This document shows positions 35,675 to 46,689 of a stretch of DNA of 49,156 bases, one piece after another. This stretch comes from Syncephalastrum monosporum B8922 (taxonomy: Eukaryota > Mucoromycota > Mucoromycetes > Mucorales > Syncephalastraceae), in contig JNEN01001245.1 of NCBI GenBank assembly GCA_000697355.1, positions 1 to 49,156 on the forward strand. Direction: 5' to 3'. The position numbers were made by a program, and so were the translations under genes. Position 1 is the first letter of the stretch, and every line of letters begins with the position of its first letter. The notes under the pieces were generated by a model that was not told where the DNA came from, searched no databases, and saw only the letters and a program-made list of their open reading frames with translations.

Positions 35675-36760
35675 TTAGTTGACTGCGTCGAAATACTCTT
35701 GCGAATCCTTCGGGTTAGGTTTGATGGTCTTTTCGCCAGCCTTCCAGTTGGCAGGGCAGACTTCACCATGCTCATCAGTGAATTTGATAGCCTCAATGAC
35801 ACGGAGGGTCTCGTCGACGGAGCGACCAATGGGAAGGTCATGGATGTGGGAAACACGCAGGGTCTGGTTGGGGTCAATGACAAACAAACCACGCAGAGCA
35901 ACGCCAGCATCAGGGATCAGCACTAGATGATGCAGAAGAAGAGGTAGAGCACTGTATGTGAGTATGCGTCTGTGTGTGTGTGTGTGTGTGTGTCTGATAC
36001 ACTATAAATAGTGATGGTGCTGATGATGCATCCATCACGGTGCACGCCTTTCATTACCTCTGTAGGACTTGGCCATCGTCTTCTTGAGATCAGAGACAAG
36101 AGGAATCTTGATATCCCCAAGGCCGCCCTGTTTACGCGGAACGTTTGTCCAGGCCAAGTGAGAGAAGGCGTTATCAACGGAAATGCCCACGACTTCAGCA
36201 CCCAGCTTGCGGAAGTCTTCGATACGATCACTAAAGGCAAGCAGCTCGGTGGGGCACACAAAGGTAAAGTCGGCGGGGTAGAACACCTACAAATATACAT
36301 ATATTATATGAGTATATATCTCCTTTTGGTCTTGGTATATTCAAGAGGCAAGATGAAATGTGTTTCCGATCTTACCATGACAAGGAACTTGCCCTTGTAG
36401 TCCGTCAGCGAAAGCTCCTTGAACTGACCGTCCACAACAGCCTCCGCCTTCCAGTAAGGAGCAGTTTCTAAACAAGAATAGAGAATAGTATTATGAATAT
36501 GAATATGAATATGAATATGAGTATGAATATGAGTTTGAGAAAGGTAGCTCTAGTCGAGTAAGTTCCTCATGTCACTCACTTTGAATGGTGGCCGTGACGG
36601 GTCCCGTGGTGACATTGCCCTTGTTGTTGTTGTTGTTGTTGGTTGTGTAGTGCTTGGCAAAAGCATAGCGAGCCGAGAGAGCACCAACAGGGCGAGTGCT
36701 CAGCTGGGCGCGAGTGGCAGAAAGGGCACGGGGTGATTGGGTCAAGACACGGCGAAGCAT
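35675..36760 (-). CDS. PRX1: mitochondrial typical 2-Cys peroxiredoxin (PRDX3-like)
   Basis: Thioredoxin-dependent peroxidase. ATG 36760 opens an Arg/Ser-rich presequence ([20 protein letters not shown]) followed by an asparagine run NNNNNN encoded by a GTT/AAC microsatellite. The core has [31 protein letters not shown] (peroxidatic Cys), [28 protein letters not shown], then [12 protein letters not shown] (resolving Cys) and EYFDAVN at TAA 35677-35675. The GGLG and C-terminal YF motifs together are the known signature of hyperoxidation-sensitive eukaryotic peroxiredoxins, implying redox-signalling use rather than only scavenging. Three introns; two carry microsatellites. Shares a 242-bp divergent promoter with ENP2. 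The gene symbol is by class: the two-Cys layout is unlike the 1-Cys yeast Prx1. Confidence 0.9.
35971..35992. repeat. (TG)11 microsatellite in a peroxiredoxin intron
   Basis: Eleven uninterrupted TG units inside the last intron of the minus-strand peroxiredoxin gene. Confidence 0.9.
36492..36533. repeat. TATGAA hexanucleotide microsatellite in a peroxiredoxin intron
   Basis: About seven units of TATGAA with one or two A-to-G changes (TATGAG), inside the first intron on the minus strand. Confidence 0.85.
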
Positions 36761-37002
36761 GACGCGTTTAAGTGGAAGAAAATACAGAAACGTGAAGAAA
36801 ACGAAACTCAAGCAGTGCTGCCCTGTCAGAAAGAAACCCAGTTCGACCACCCAATCAAAATGAAGCCTTTCCATTTATGGGAAAAGGAAAGGCATTTTTG
36901 TTTCTCTCTCCAGGTGGCTTTACATCCTGCTTGAATTTTACGCTTGACATTTTTACCTTTTCTTATTGTTGTAATATAACCCACATATTGGCATAAAACA
37001 AT
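36761..37002. promoter_or_regulatory. divergent promoter, peroxiredoxin / ENP2
   Basis: 242 bp between opposed starts. It contains CCAATCAAAA (about 36851-36860), a CTCTCTCC pyrimidine run and AT-rich DNA near the ENP2 side. The two genes (oxidant defence and ribosome assembly) are not functionally linked. Confidence 0.45.
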
Positions 37003-38892
37003 ATGGTACTGCCCGTCTCCAGTGCCAATAATGTCAAGGTCTACACCGTCTCAGGTGGCCTTGGCTCCCGATCCATACCCGATTGGCTCGCTCGTCGCCG
37101 GAAGAAGGCCCTGAAGAAGGATCTTGGTATGTATATGTATATGTATACGTATACGTATACGTATAAAAAGCCTTTCATTGTCTCATGGACAAGTGGTTAA
37201 AACTGGAATGAATTCGCATAGAATACCGTACTCGTGTCGAACTGATCCAGGATTTCGAATTCCCCGAGGCGTCCAACTGCATTCGAACCACACGAGACGG
37301 TCTGTTTGCTGTTGCCACTGGCACTTACAAACCACAAATGCGAGTCTTTGAGTTTGCAGAGACCTCCCTCAAGTTTGAAAGACACACCGACGCTGAAAAT
37401 ATCACTTTTGAGGTAAAAGATCTTCCCATGTCTACTGCTTAAAGATCATTTGCGGTTAACGCTGCCATTCCCTTATAAGATTCTCTCGGACGATTGGACG
37501 AAAACAGTGCATCTGCAAAACGATCGCTGGATTGAGCTTCACAATCAGGGCGGCATTCACTATCGCACGCGTGTCCCGCACTATGGTCGAGATATTGCCT
37601 ATCACTACCCGTCATGTGATCTGCTGGTCGGTGCCTCTTCAACCGACCTGTATCGTTTGAATCTGGAGCAGGGCCGTTTCTTGAACCCGCTGCAGACCGA
37701 TGCCACCGAAGGCATCAACTGCGTCGAGATCAACCCCGCACACCAGCTCTTCGGCTTCGGCACAGGCAATGGCACGGTGGAATTGTGGGACCCGCGATCA
37801 CGTGCACGCGTGGGACTCCTCGATGACATTAAGGTCCCTGCTAGTCTGACCGGTGACGGCGAGTCTCTGCAGGTCTCTGCCCTGAAGTTCCACACCGATG
37901 GTCTGTCCATGGCTGTCGGCACTAATACCGGCCATACTCTTCTCTACGATCTGCGGTCGAATGTGCCTTTCCTCGCCAAGGACCATCAATACGGCTTCCC
38001 GATCAAATCTCTGCATTTCCATGACAGCGAAGCGTCGGGCAATCAGATGGTTGTCTCAGATAAGAAGATCGTCAAGATCTGGGACCGTCGCAACGGCAAG
38101 CATTTTACCTCGGTGGAGCCCGAGACCGACATCAACGACATGTGCGTAGTCGAGAACAGCGGTTTGATTTTCACTGCACAGGAGGGTATCCAGATGGGCG
38201 CGTACTATATCCCACAGCTTGGCCCTGCCCCCCGATGGGCGTCGTATCTGGACAACCTCACCGAGGAAATGGAGGAGAACCCGACACGTGATGTCTACGA
38301 CGAATACAAGTTTGTCACCCGCAAGGAGCTCGAGACCCTGGGCCTGGAGCATCTCATGGGCACCAACGTGCTCAAGGCATACATGCACGGATTCTTTGTC
38401 GATCTCCGTCTGTACGAGAAGGCCAAGCTCATTGCCAATCCATACGCCTACCAAGACTACAAGGAACAGATGGTGCGCGAGAAGCTCGAGAAAGAGCGTG
38501 CCTCGCGTATCCGTGCAAACAACAAACTGCCCTCCGTCAACAAGTCACTTGCCAAGCAGCTGCGCGACAAGTCCGGCAAGGAAGACGTGGCGGACCAGGT
38601 CGACGACCGTTTCAAGGACATGTTTGCCGACCCGGAGTTCGAAGTCGACGAGGGTCTCATGCAAAAGAAGAAGCGCAGAGTCGAGTCAGACGACGAGGAC
38701 GACGAGGGCCGAACTCAAAAGTCCTTTGCGACGCGTCTGCGAACCGAGGTTCCCAAGAAGAACAAGGAGAAGGTGTCTCGCACGGCTTCGGGTGGCCTCG
38801 AGATGTCGTTTGTACCCACCAAAAGCAAGAGTGGTCGTGGTGGTCGAGGCGGTCGTGGTGGCCGTGGTGGCCGAGGAGGAAGGAGTCGATAA
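37003..38892 (+). CDS. ENP2: ribosome biogenesis protein Enp2/NOL10
   Basis: Nucleolar WD-repeat component of the 90S pre-ribosome/SSU processome, needed for 18S rRNA maturation. ATG 37003 gives MVLPVSSANNVKVYTVSGG and SIPDWLARRRKKALKKDL, the family N-terminus. The second exon, after an intron with a GTATAC/GTATAT microsatellite, reads YRTRVELIQDFEFPEASN. The third exon holds the beta-propeller (RIPHYGRD-like RVPHYGRDIAYHYPSCDLL, FGTGNGTVELWDPRSRARVG, SDKKIVKIWDRRNGKHF), ENSGLIFTAQEGIQMGAYYI, PAPRWASYLDNLTEEMEE, YDEYKFVTRKELETLGLEHL, YEKAKLIANPYAY, an acidic/basic C-terminal region and an RGG tail of repeated GGR units, TAA 38890-38892. About 575 residues, shorter than yeast Enp2, mainly in the tail. 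Confidence 0.93.
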
Positions 38893-39026
38893 TTATATAC
38901 ATTTATGCATACAACCAAAACCCTCATCCCATCTCATCCCATCTATCCATCCATCTATCCATCCTACCGAAGTGCGCTCGCGGTTTTCGTTTTTTCTTCC
39001 ATTCTTGTTTGTATTATGCAACACGG

Positions 39027-40234
39027 TCACTGTTTCTTCCATTCTACAAATTCGTCGAACAGGGTAGGCCCTTGTGAAGTAGCAGATAGAGAGAAAGAGA
39101 GAGAGAGAGAGTGCGTGTGTGGGTGACTCTGTCTTTGTCTTCTGTTTGGTTCTCTTGTGAGACTTACATGCTGACATCTCGTCATAATCAGATAGGTCGG
39201 GGGAAACGGTATCCACGAAATCATAGAAGCTGAGCCACTGGTCACGGTTGATCACCTTGACGGGTTGGTTCTGCTCCAAAAATTCGGTAAAGTCATTGAC
39301 AATGGGGTATTTTTCGGCCAAGATGATGCGCCACAAGAAACAAGCAATCTGATTTATGCTCTACGTCAGTTGGTGTCACGGTCACTCGCCTTTGTTTACC
39401 TCGACATCCATGCATCGCTGGTCCGGGTTCTTGGCATAATTGAAGGAAAAACGGTAGAGTTCGTCCGTATGATCCTTGACCATGGCGGCCAAGTCAGGCA
39501 GCCTCTTTTGCAGTTTCTGTTGAGAGTCCGTGCTGGAGACAAAGGGAAAAGAGCACTCAGACCAATGTAGCACCATTGAACGGATGTATATGCTTACTTC
39601 AACGCCTGCATGCCTGTCATCCATTCCTCCTTGCTAATATAACCGATCGTGCGTGCGTTCATTTTCCAGGCACAGGCTACCACCAAAATCTACCCATTTC
39701 AGACAGTTAGGCACGTAGGATAGGAATAGGCACGTAGAGTGGATATCAGTCGTACATCTTCTACAGATAAACCAAGATCTTCAAAAAAGCGCTGTGCACC
39801 TTCAGGGCCAATGGTATCAGGTGTGTCCGGGTCGGCATATTCAGCGAACCAGGTTTCGCATTGCCGGGTATCGAACTGAAATATACATAATAATGTGCGT
39901 CAGCCGCACCAGGTTCCTCTCTCGCCCCCGATTGATTGACGTTTTGCCCTTACTTGAGGTCTATCAAAGTTATTGTCACGGTTATTATCATTTATACAGC
40001 CGTATTACAATCAGCCTGTCAGCCACTCTAGAATGAGTCTTACTGAGAAGAAGTAGCAACTGGAGGAGACGACGATGGCTTGATGTTGGAGGAACGAGGG
40101 GAGGATGAGCCCGACGAGACATTTCTAGAACTCGATCGCTTGCTGGATCGTTTATTGCTGTTGCTGTTGCTGTTGCTGCTAACGTTGCCTTGCTGGCTAT
40201 TCACCGTCGCTGTACTGCTTGGTTTGGATCCCAT
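39027..40234 (-). CDS. DCN1: Dcn1-like cullin neddylation co-E3 with myristoylation-type N-terminus
   Basis: Scaffold-type E3 that promotes NEDD8 transfer from Ubc12 to cullins. ATG 40234 gives MGSKPSSTATVNSQQ, then a Ser/Asn-rich tail. The PONY domain follows in short exons: FDTRQCETWFAEYADPDTP, GAQRFFEDLGLSVED, ILVVACAWKMNARTIGYIS, KEEWMTGMQAL, LAAMVKDHTDELYRFSFNYA, FLWRIILAEKYPIVNDFTEF, VINRDQWLSFYDFVDTVSPD. A last intron with a CT microsatellite joins DEMSA to WPTLFDEFVEWKKQ, TGA 39029-39027. The acidic Asp and Trp/Phe patch near the end forms the cullin-binding surface in the family. There is no UBA domain; instead Gly2 with Ser at 6 suggests N-myristoylation, as known for animal DCUN1D3. 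Convergent with ENP2. Confidence 0.88.
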
Positions 40235-40655
40235 GCTTGGACAGAGATGACAGCAAAAATGGATGGATAAAGAACCCTCGCTCGCTCCCAGCACACCTCA
40301 AGGTGAAAAAAAATATATAAAAATTCTGGCGGAATGCACACGCTTGGCTGCGTGTTCATTTGTCACATAGTATGGCCAAGAATAATAATACGCAGCAGCG
40401 AATAAGCATCACATGGAATGTCTGGAAATATGTCTCACGAATCGTCGCTGTCTTCTGAGTATATCCCAGACTATAAAGTGCATACTGTATTACATCCAGC
40501 AGTGTTCGTGCGTATACAGATAGTCAGTCGATAATCAAATAGTGTCAACATAGACATGATGTAGTGCTTGTTTCATACATATGTATGTACACACATAATA
40601 GATAGATAGAGCCTGTGTCAACCAGCCACAAAAATTCTCTTGAGCTCCTTTCAGC
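40235..40655. other. 421 bp spacer, DCN1 promoter and OTU1 3' flank
   Basis: Contains short TAGA repeats (about 40598-40610) and AT-rich DNA; both flanking genes are on the minus strand. Nothing else seen. Confidence 0.5.
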
Positions 40656-42370
40656 CTACTCGTATTCGACAAAATGCGTGTGTCCTGTCGACTAATAATA
40701 GTCATGGCGTTAATATTCATGCAAGTGACGATCTTTTCCACTTACCGCAGCATGGTTACGTGCGTCTACCGCCGCCGATTAAATCCGCGTGAGTAAATTA
40801 TGAGGTATCAACACGATGACACGTACCGGACTCGCCAACCAAGCCTTTCTGGCATTGATTACATTTTAAGGTGAAGTTGGTCACATCTGTGTACTTGTGT
40901 TTCTGTACTCCCACAACGCATCATGAGTCCTCTTCCTCTTCCTATCATCATAGATGAAAAGTGTGTTTACCTCACGAAGGTTCGTAGCCAGTCGAGAGGC
41001 GGCCGTGAGAATGCTGTCGTCATCGACTGCGAAACGCGTTTGATCAAAATCCTCTGGGCTTTCCAGCATCGGCGCTAACGCAACCGCATCGTAATCTATC
41101 ATTGTACACATCCATATTGAGTAAAAGATCAGTCTTCAATAATGCGCCGAAAACGTACGGATGCCGCTGTAGATCACCAAGACTCGCTCATCATAGTTTC
41201 CCTCGCCTATATTTGCATGCATAAGCTCCAATATAGATATGACCATTTATCGATACATACCAAAGCGATCTACCCGGCCGGTCTGCACGTCAATACTATC
41301 GATTTCTATGTCGAAGACATTGTAAGCCCTGCTTCTAGGACCTGAATACCCAATGCCTCACCAATGCCAAAGTGCTTAGAGAGGATAGCAATTTCTAAAA
41401 AGGAGTGTGTCGCCTTAGTCATCATTAATGGATAGTACTCTCCCCTGAGCTACCTATTGCTCCACCCCAGGAAGCGTCCTTTTTTATCCATTCGATATAC
41501 TTCTCTGTGATTGTTCTTAGAACGAGAATGTAATGTACCAAAGCATGCTGCTTGCCTCTTTCCTGGCCTAGGGTGACATCCGAATATTCGATGGGGTCGT
41601 TCTCAATAGCTGAAGCAACAACTATAGATTACAAGATAAGAAACGTGGTTCTACTATACTATAGGCACCCACTTTGACGAAGGCTTTGGCTCATTGTAAT
41701 GTCTCTGCTCAAGTTGTAGCTGTACAGACATGTGTAATTAAGCAATTCAGCACAAAATACATGTTATTCATTACCCTAAACGATGACAAACATAAGCTCT
41801 TTCAGGGCGTACAAATCGGGAGATATCATGCAACGTACCAATAGACCGGAAAAGGCAAGAATTATCGTCCTCCATGACCTGGACGCATTGAAAAGGGCAG
41901 CTGGTGAGTAAAGAAAATGGATAAAGGCAAAACCATCATGGCTTGAAGAAATTACGCGCAGGACAAGAAAACCGGAATCGGTATTCACAGCTTCGGTAGC
42001 GGTGGCAACAGCAGGAGCCCGAGAGGTCATAACATTCGTTACAGCAGGAGCAGGAGCAGGAGCAGGAGTAGGGGCAGTACTACTGCTGAGGAGAGTTACG
42101 TTCAAAGCATCGCCGTTACGAATACCAGCCTCTGCAAGTGTCTTTAAGTCGTCTCCAAAAGGCCTTGGAGGAAACCCTCCAGAGACTTTGCGAAGGAGAA
42201 GTATGAATATAGTTGAGCTGATTTTACAGCAAATGTCTACCTTGGACAGTATGATGACTTGGTACATTAATGCTGTTGGAAATCCGGGCTTTCAGTTCCT
42301 GAATTGTTTGAGTCTCTGTAGCATCGTCAATGGTGAGTGCGCCCTGAGGATGACGAACACGCAATCGCAT
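40656..42370 (-). CDS. OTU1: ubiquitin thioesterase OTU1 (YOD1)
   Basis: Cdc48/p97-associated deubiquitinase acting in ER-associated degradation. ATG 42370 gives MRLRVRHPQGALTIDDAT, a UBX-like domain including GGFPPRPFGDDLKTLAEAGI and NGDALNVTLLSSS, then an Ala/Pro repeat linker encoded by a GGAGCA microsatellite. The OTU domain starts at VMEDDNSCLFRSIG (catalytic DNSC) and closes with YDAVALAPMLESPEDFDQTR (residues around the catalytic histidine, of the H-Y-D-A type). The C-terminal C2H2 finger reads NFTLKCNQCQKGLVGES, then after two introns ARNHAA plus STGHTHFVEYE, TAG 40658-40656. The intron before STGHTHF must use the ATTATTAG acceptor to keep the finger. Domain order is that of yeast Otu1 and human YOD1. 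I did not resolve every exon between 41880 and 41100. Confidence 0.88.
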
Positions 42371-44523
42371 AATTTGTTAAAAGGGAAGTGCTGTGTATTT
42401 TGTCTTCCCGACTGGAATCTTGCGAGCGCCATGCATATCCCAAATACAGAATAATGAATCGTATCTCATACGTCAGCTAGACCAATATCCATTAAAACTG
42501 ACGAGGCGAGTACTATTTATTCTCATACTCCTGCAAGCGCCGATGACGCCGTCATACATGACAATGGCTAATTCTTTTTGTGGCTCCCTTAATTAGTCTC
42601 GAACACCATGGTCCTCTACGAAAGTTGCGTTGTGTCATTTATCGATTTATAAACCTGAGTCACTAACCGATATTTCACAACTACCACCATATTAAAATAA
42701 GTTGTACATGGTGGGGTGCATTCAGAAGTTAAAAGAGGAGACCTACGACGCGTCTTTATTTTGCTGTGTCAATCCCGTTTCCGCGAAACGCAGAGTGCGG
42801 CTACTGTGTTTTGTTCTGGCAACATGTGGTCGATGCTCAGCGACAGTAGTGACTGGGTGTCACTTATATCCCGCCACTGTAAGTGGTCATGTTTGTCCTG
42901 CGTATGAGACTTGTGCCATGATCGTAGTTCACCGGTTAATTATCAGAGAGGGATTGGAGGACATGTCACAGAATGAATAAAGCTTCAATTCATGCATGGC
43001 GCACGGACCTACACATCCACTGCAAGAATGTAATTTTTGCCTATCCTAGTCCTTGCTAGTTCATCCTCCATTCCATCTTATGATGGATGACGGGTAGCTC
43101 TACAGCTATTTTTTTCTATTTTTTCTAACAAATTTTTTCAATTGACGAGGAATGGTACAGCAGCGCTAAAGAGAGTTGTTGGAGCCTATACCAAGACAGA
43201 GTAACCGTATATAATACTGCCCAGTCATTCATTTGCTAAGAAATTTTATGTCAAGAAATATCAAGCTAAGGCTTTATACTTCATGTGTGGGTGTGAATCA
43301 TGGCCTCTGTAACCCGAAAACGTGACCACCCATAAGCTTGCAGCATGGTGTACCACCATCAACAACTACCATCACATGATTTCGTGCGGCCCAGGCCCAG
43401 CTTGTGTATTTTTCGCACCATCGCACCATCACACCATTTTGCGTTGTGTCATATATACAGTTACGGCCGAGGAATGTTTCTTCTGTTTTAACGAGTTACT
43501 CAATTATACACATGGCTGAGATTATAAGCAGGTTTCGGGAAGTTGGCCCTCCTGCGAAAAGGATCGGTGATCCTGCAAACGTTATATTCCATCTTCTCCA
43601 TGGAAGTAACATGTCCTTCATATGAACTGCAGCATCCCGGGGATCACTAGCATGTCCCGTAGTAAAGTGTCCCCCAAGCTGCTTAATGGCCTTAAATTCT
43701 GCGGTATGGCGATCGCTGGATGACAAGAAGAGCCGAACGCGAATAGCAGGTTTTTCTTCACCCCTTGATTTATATACCACAGGAGGTTGGTCCCAGGCAT
43801 AAGTTGGCTAAGCAATGAAATTCAGGTTTCACGGTGCCAACCATGTGGGTAGGCAGCCACAATCGAGATGTGCTCTTTCATTTTCCTTTGTGCAACGTCC
43901 ACCTGCCTTTTGGGGCTTCGGCTGGCGTTTACCGAATCAAAATCAGATGCCGAACAAAATAACAACAGAGAAAAAAGAAAAAAGTTGACGGTGGTAAGGA
44001 GGCGTTATCCATGAGCCGCCGGAGGCAGAACTATATTCACGCGCTTGCCCGCTTTGAGAACGAAAGAAGAAAAAATCAGGCAGCGAATGAAGTCCAGTTG
44101 GAGAATGCATCCTGTGTTTTGGCCAATATTATTTACGTATTGAACATTTAACTTTGTTTTGCACTCTCACGCATAGGCCATACACAGTAACCAGTAGAAA
44201 GAGATAGTGAGCGAAAAAAAGAAGGTTATTGCGAGTATGAGTGTGAAGGAAGAGCGAGACTGAGCATACATGTGAGGGAAGGGAGTTGGGAGAACGATCG
44301 GAAGTTTGCAATACAATTAAATATTATAACGTGTTTCGTAAGCCAGGTACGACATTAGCTTTTGAGAATCAAGAAGGTTTTTTTTTTTCGTTCTTCTTCC
44401 TCCCAACAAACCGACACACGAGACACTTACCCTTCTTCTTTTTCTTCTCTTCCTTGTTACTGTTTCTTTTTCTTCCTCCCTTTTTAAGTTCTCTTTGCTT
44501 TCATTGTGTCTCGTCCGCACAGC
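42371..44523. other. 2.15 kb divergent intergenic region (OTU1 / RGS gene)
   Basis: Mostly non-coding. T-rich runs occur near 43109-43140, and a GCACCATC-type triplet repeat at about 43417-43440. A minus-strand open frame around 43815-43496 (including HTAEFKAIKQLGGHFTTGH) has no ATG start and no family I recognise. The last 150 bp is a pyrimidine-rich promoter/leader (listed). Confidence 0.5.
44379..44490 (+). promoter_or_regulatory. pyrimidine-rich leader/promoter tract of the RGS gene
   Basis: A long T/C tract (TTCTTCTTCC, CTTCTTCTTTTTCTTCTC, TTTCTTCCTCCC) ending about 35 bp before the ATG at 44524, resembling CT-box core promoters of highly or constitutively expressed fungal genes. Confidence 0.45.
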
Positions 44524-46542
44524 ATGCCGGGAACCAGCACATCATCGCTGTCGACGTATACTACGATGATGCGACTGACGACGACAGGTCGGCCGTATGC
44601 GCAGGATTTGCACGATATGTTTGCAGCGTGCGTTATCCAGCACGGCTTACGAGATCATCGGTATCGCTTTCGTACCTATCCAGCGAGCTTTCTCATTGAG
44701 GAAGCGATCCAAGTGCTCGGCAACTTGCAATTTACACACGTTATGCGCACTCCCGACCCAAAGAACCCGGCTCGCATGATCGCCACTCGGACCACAACAA
44801 CATTTAGCATGTCTCCCGATATGGGCCGCACCCTCGCACAGCACTTTATTACTTCTCGTCTGGTCGAAAATGCCCTCGATGCTTCCAGCCGTGTCGCCCG
44901 TGACAAGGGTATATGGGTCCTCACCCCCAAGGGCAAACATGCAATCCTCGACTTTAGCTCACGCGCCCAAGTCTCCATTGATGGCATGAAAGAGCCGCTG
45001 AGTAAGCTTGACTCATTCAGTATTGTCGTTTTGGAACGCCTAGCTGAGCACGATGATAAACTTGCTTTTGCAAGACCCAACATGACCATTGTTTTTAAGG
45101 TAACTTAAAAAAAAAACAGAAGCATCAAAATAGCCTTACAAGTATTTCATCAGACTCTCATGGCGTATCTTCCCATGGAGCCGTTACTGGCGGATGATGC
45201 AGGCGGAATCGAGAAGAAGAATCTTGAAACATACCGCTACACATTCTTCGGATACCAATGCTTCGAGTGGATCAGCGAGTACACTACGGTTGTGACGCGG
45301 GAAGAAGCCGAGCTCGTGGCGTCTGAGCTTGTGTTGTATGGATGGATCAGCCAGATTCTGGACAAGTCGGACCGCGCCAACTCAACGCGTGACGACTCTA
45401 TCGTATTTAAGATGGGCCGCTCCACTCTCTATTATGTGACAGACCGTGGCCGATGCATTCTGGGTTGGGAAGGTAGCTCCGTCGTCGATACAGCTTCAGA
45501 CGATTCGATCTTGGACCAGGAGGGTCTTGCCCAGCAGCAGCGTTCCCTAGCCAATCGCCTCCGCTACGGCGATTCCAGCAAAAAACGCCAACCTTCTTCG
45601 AATTCATCCCACAAACACGATGCACCACCTTCCTCCTCTGCTACTTCGTCCTCTTCAGCATCAACCATCTCCAACGAAGAGCTCTGCTCACCTCCCATCA
45701 ACGGCGGCAGCGGCCCTGTCCTTGCTGCTGGCGATCACATCGAGGTGGAGTTTCCTACCAATGTCGGCAAAAAGCCCTCAGCCCCGGAGGTTCGGAACGA
45801 CCTGGACAAGGTCACAGAGCGTCTGTTACAGCTGCGTTCGCCAAGCAACCAAACCGATAACGATTCGGCTTCATCCTCCCGGCCGTCTTCTATGATCCTC
45901 TCCACGAGCTTATGCAACCCCGACACTGATTTTATCACCTCTGCCCCGCTCGACTCGCCCCTCGACCCACATTCACACTGGTCCAAGCTGCGCCAGATCT
46001 TGGAGGACCCGCTCTCGCGAATGTACTTTCGGGACTTTGTCAAGTCCCAGTTTTGCGAAGAGAACGTCAACATTTGGGTCGCCTATCACAACTTGCGCCG
46101 CAAATGCTCTCAGCATCCTAAACGCCACAAGGAACTTTTGCGTGACACTTATGCCATTTACGACACCTATCTCTCTCCCACCGCAGCCACCGAAGTCAAC
46201 ATTGATTTTGGACTGCGTCAGGAAATCATAGCCTACGTCACCGATCACTTCGTACCCGTCCACCATAACCGTACTGTAGATGGCCACGTCCCCTTTGTGT
46301 CGAACGGCTTGCACCATACCCCACAGCAGGTCACAATCATCGTCAACGGTCATACAGCCGAGTGTCTGCGTACGCTGCTTAAGCTCTATGATCGTGTCAA
46401 CGAGCACATTTGCCGCATCATGGCACAGGACTCTGTACCCAAGTTTATCAAGACCGAAAAGTATAAGAACCTGATGAGCAAAACACCACCACCGCCAGCC
46501 ACGCGTCGCGAATCGATCGACTTGAAAACCGCCGCCCATTAG
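44524..46542 (+). CDS. SST2: RGS protein with two DEP domains (Sst2/RgsA-type G-protein regulator)
   Basis: GTPase-activating protein for heterotrimeric G-alpha, ending pheromone or nutrient signals; DEP domains tether it to the receptor tail. ATG 44524 (MPGTSTSSLSTYTT). First DEP about residues 25-140 (YAQDLHDMFAACVIQHGLRD, FLIEEAIQVLGNL). One intron (about 45102-45154) after NMTIVFK rejoins TLMAYLPMEPLL. Second DEP about 210-300 (YRYTFFGYQCFEWISEYTTV, ELVLYGWISQILDK, YYVTDRGRCILGW). A Ser-rich linker follows, then RGS about 466-640: LRQILEDPLSRMYFRDFVKS, FCEENVNIWVAYHNLRRKC, YLSPTAATEVNIDFGLRQE, and CRIMAQDSVPKFIKTEKYKN. An insertion in the middle of the RGS (VHHNRTVDGHVPFV to AECLRTLLKLYDRV) resembles that of fungal FlbA/Sst2. 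TAG 46540-46542. About 655 residues. Confidence 0.92.
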
Positions 46543-46689
46543 CAAAAAAGCAAATTACCCATACGCAAAAAGAAGCCGATACCATTGCAACCTCTTCTTT
46601 GGATACCCCACCCATTCCCTTTTGCTTCGTTCCTTTTCTTCATTTCTTTTATATATTATTTATGGACATGTTGTATATTTTTGTTATGT

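Noticed and set aside
35971..35992. CRISPR-like or tandem array interpretation of the repeats
   Set aside because: All repeats in the window are simple microsatellites or two-copy duplications; no spaced direct repeats, and the genome is eukaryotic.
38219..39067. 282-codon plus-strand frame overlapping ENP2
   Set aside because: Out-of-frame shadow of the ENP2 third exon, Arg/Ser/Thr-rich with no motif.
42002..42454. 150-codon plus-strand frame with a Gly/Ala repeat
   Set aside because: Antisense of OTU1 exon 1 and its Ala/Pro linker microsatellite.
43496..43815. Minus-strand frames with RVRLFLSSSDRHTAEFKA
   Set aside because: Lacks an ATG and splice support; could be a gene fragment but nothing identifies it.
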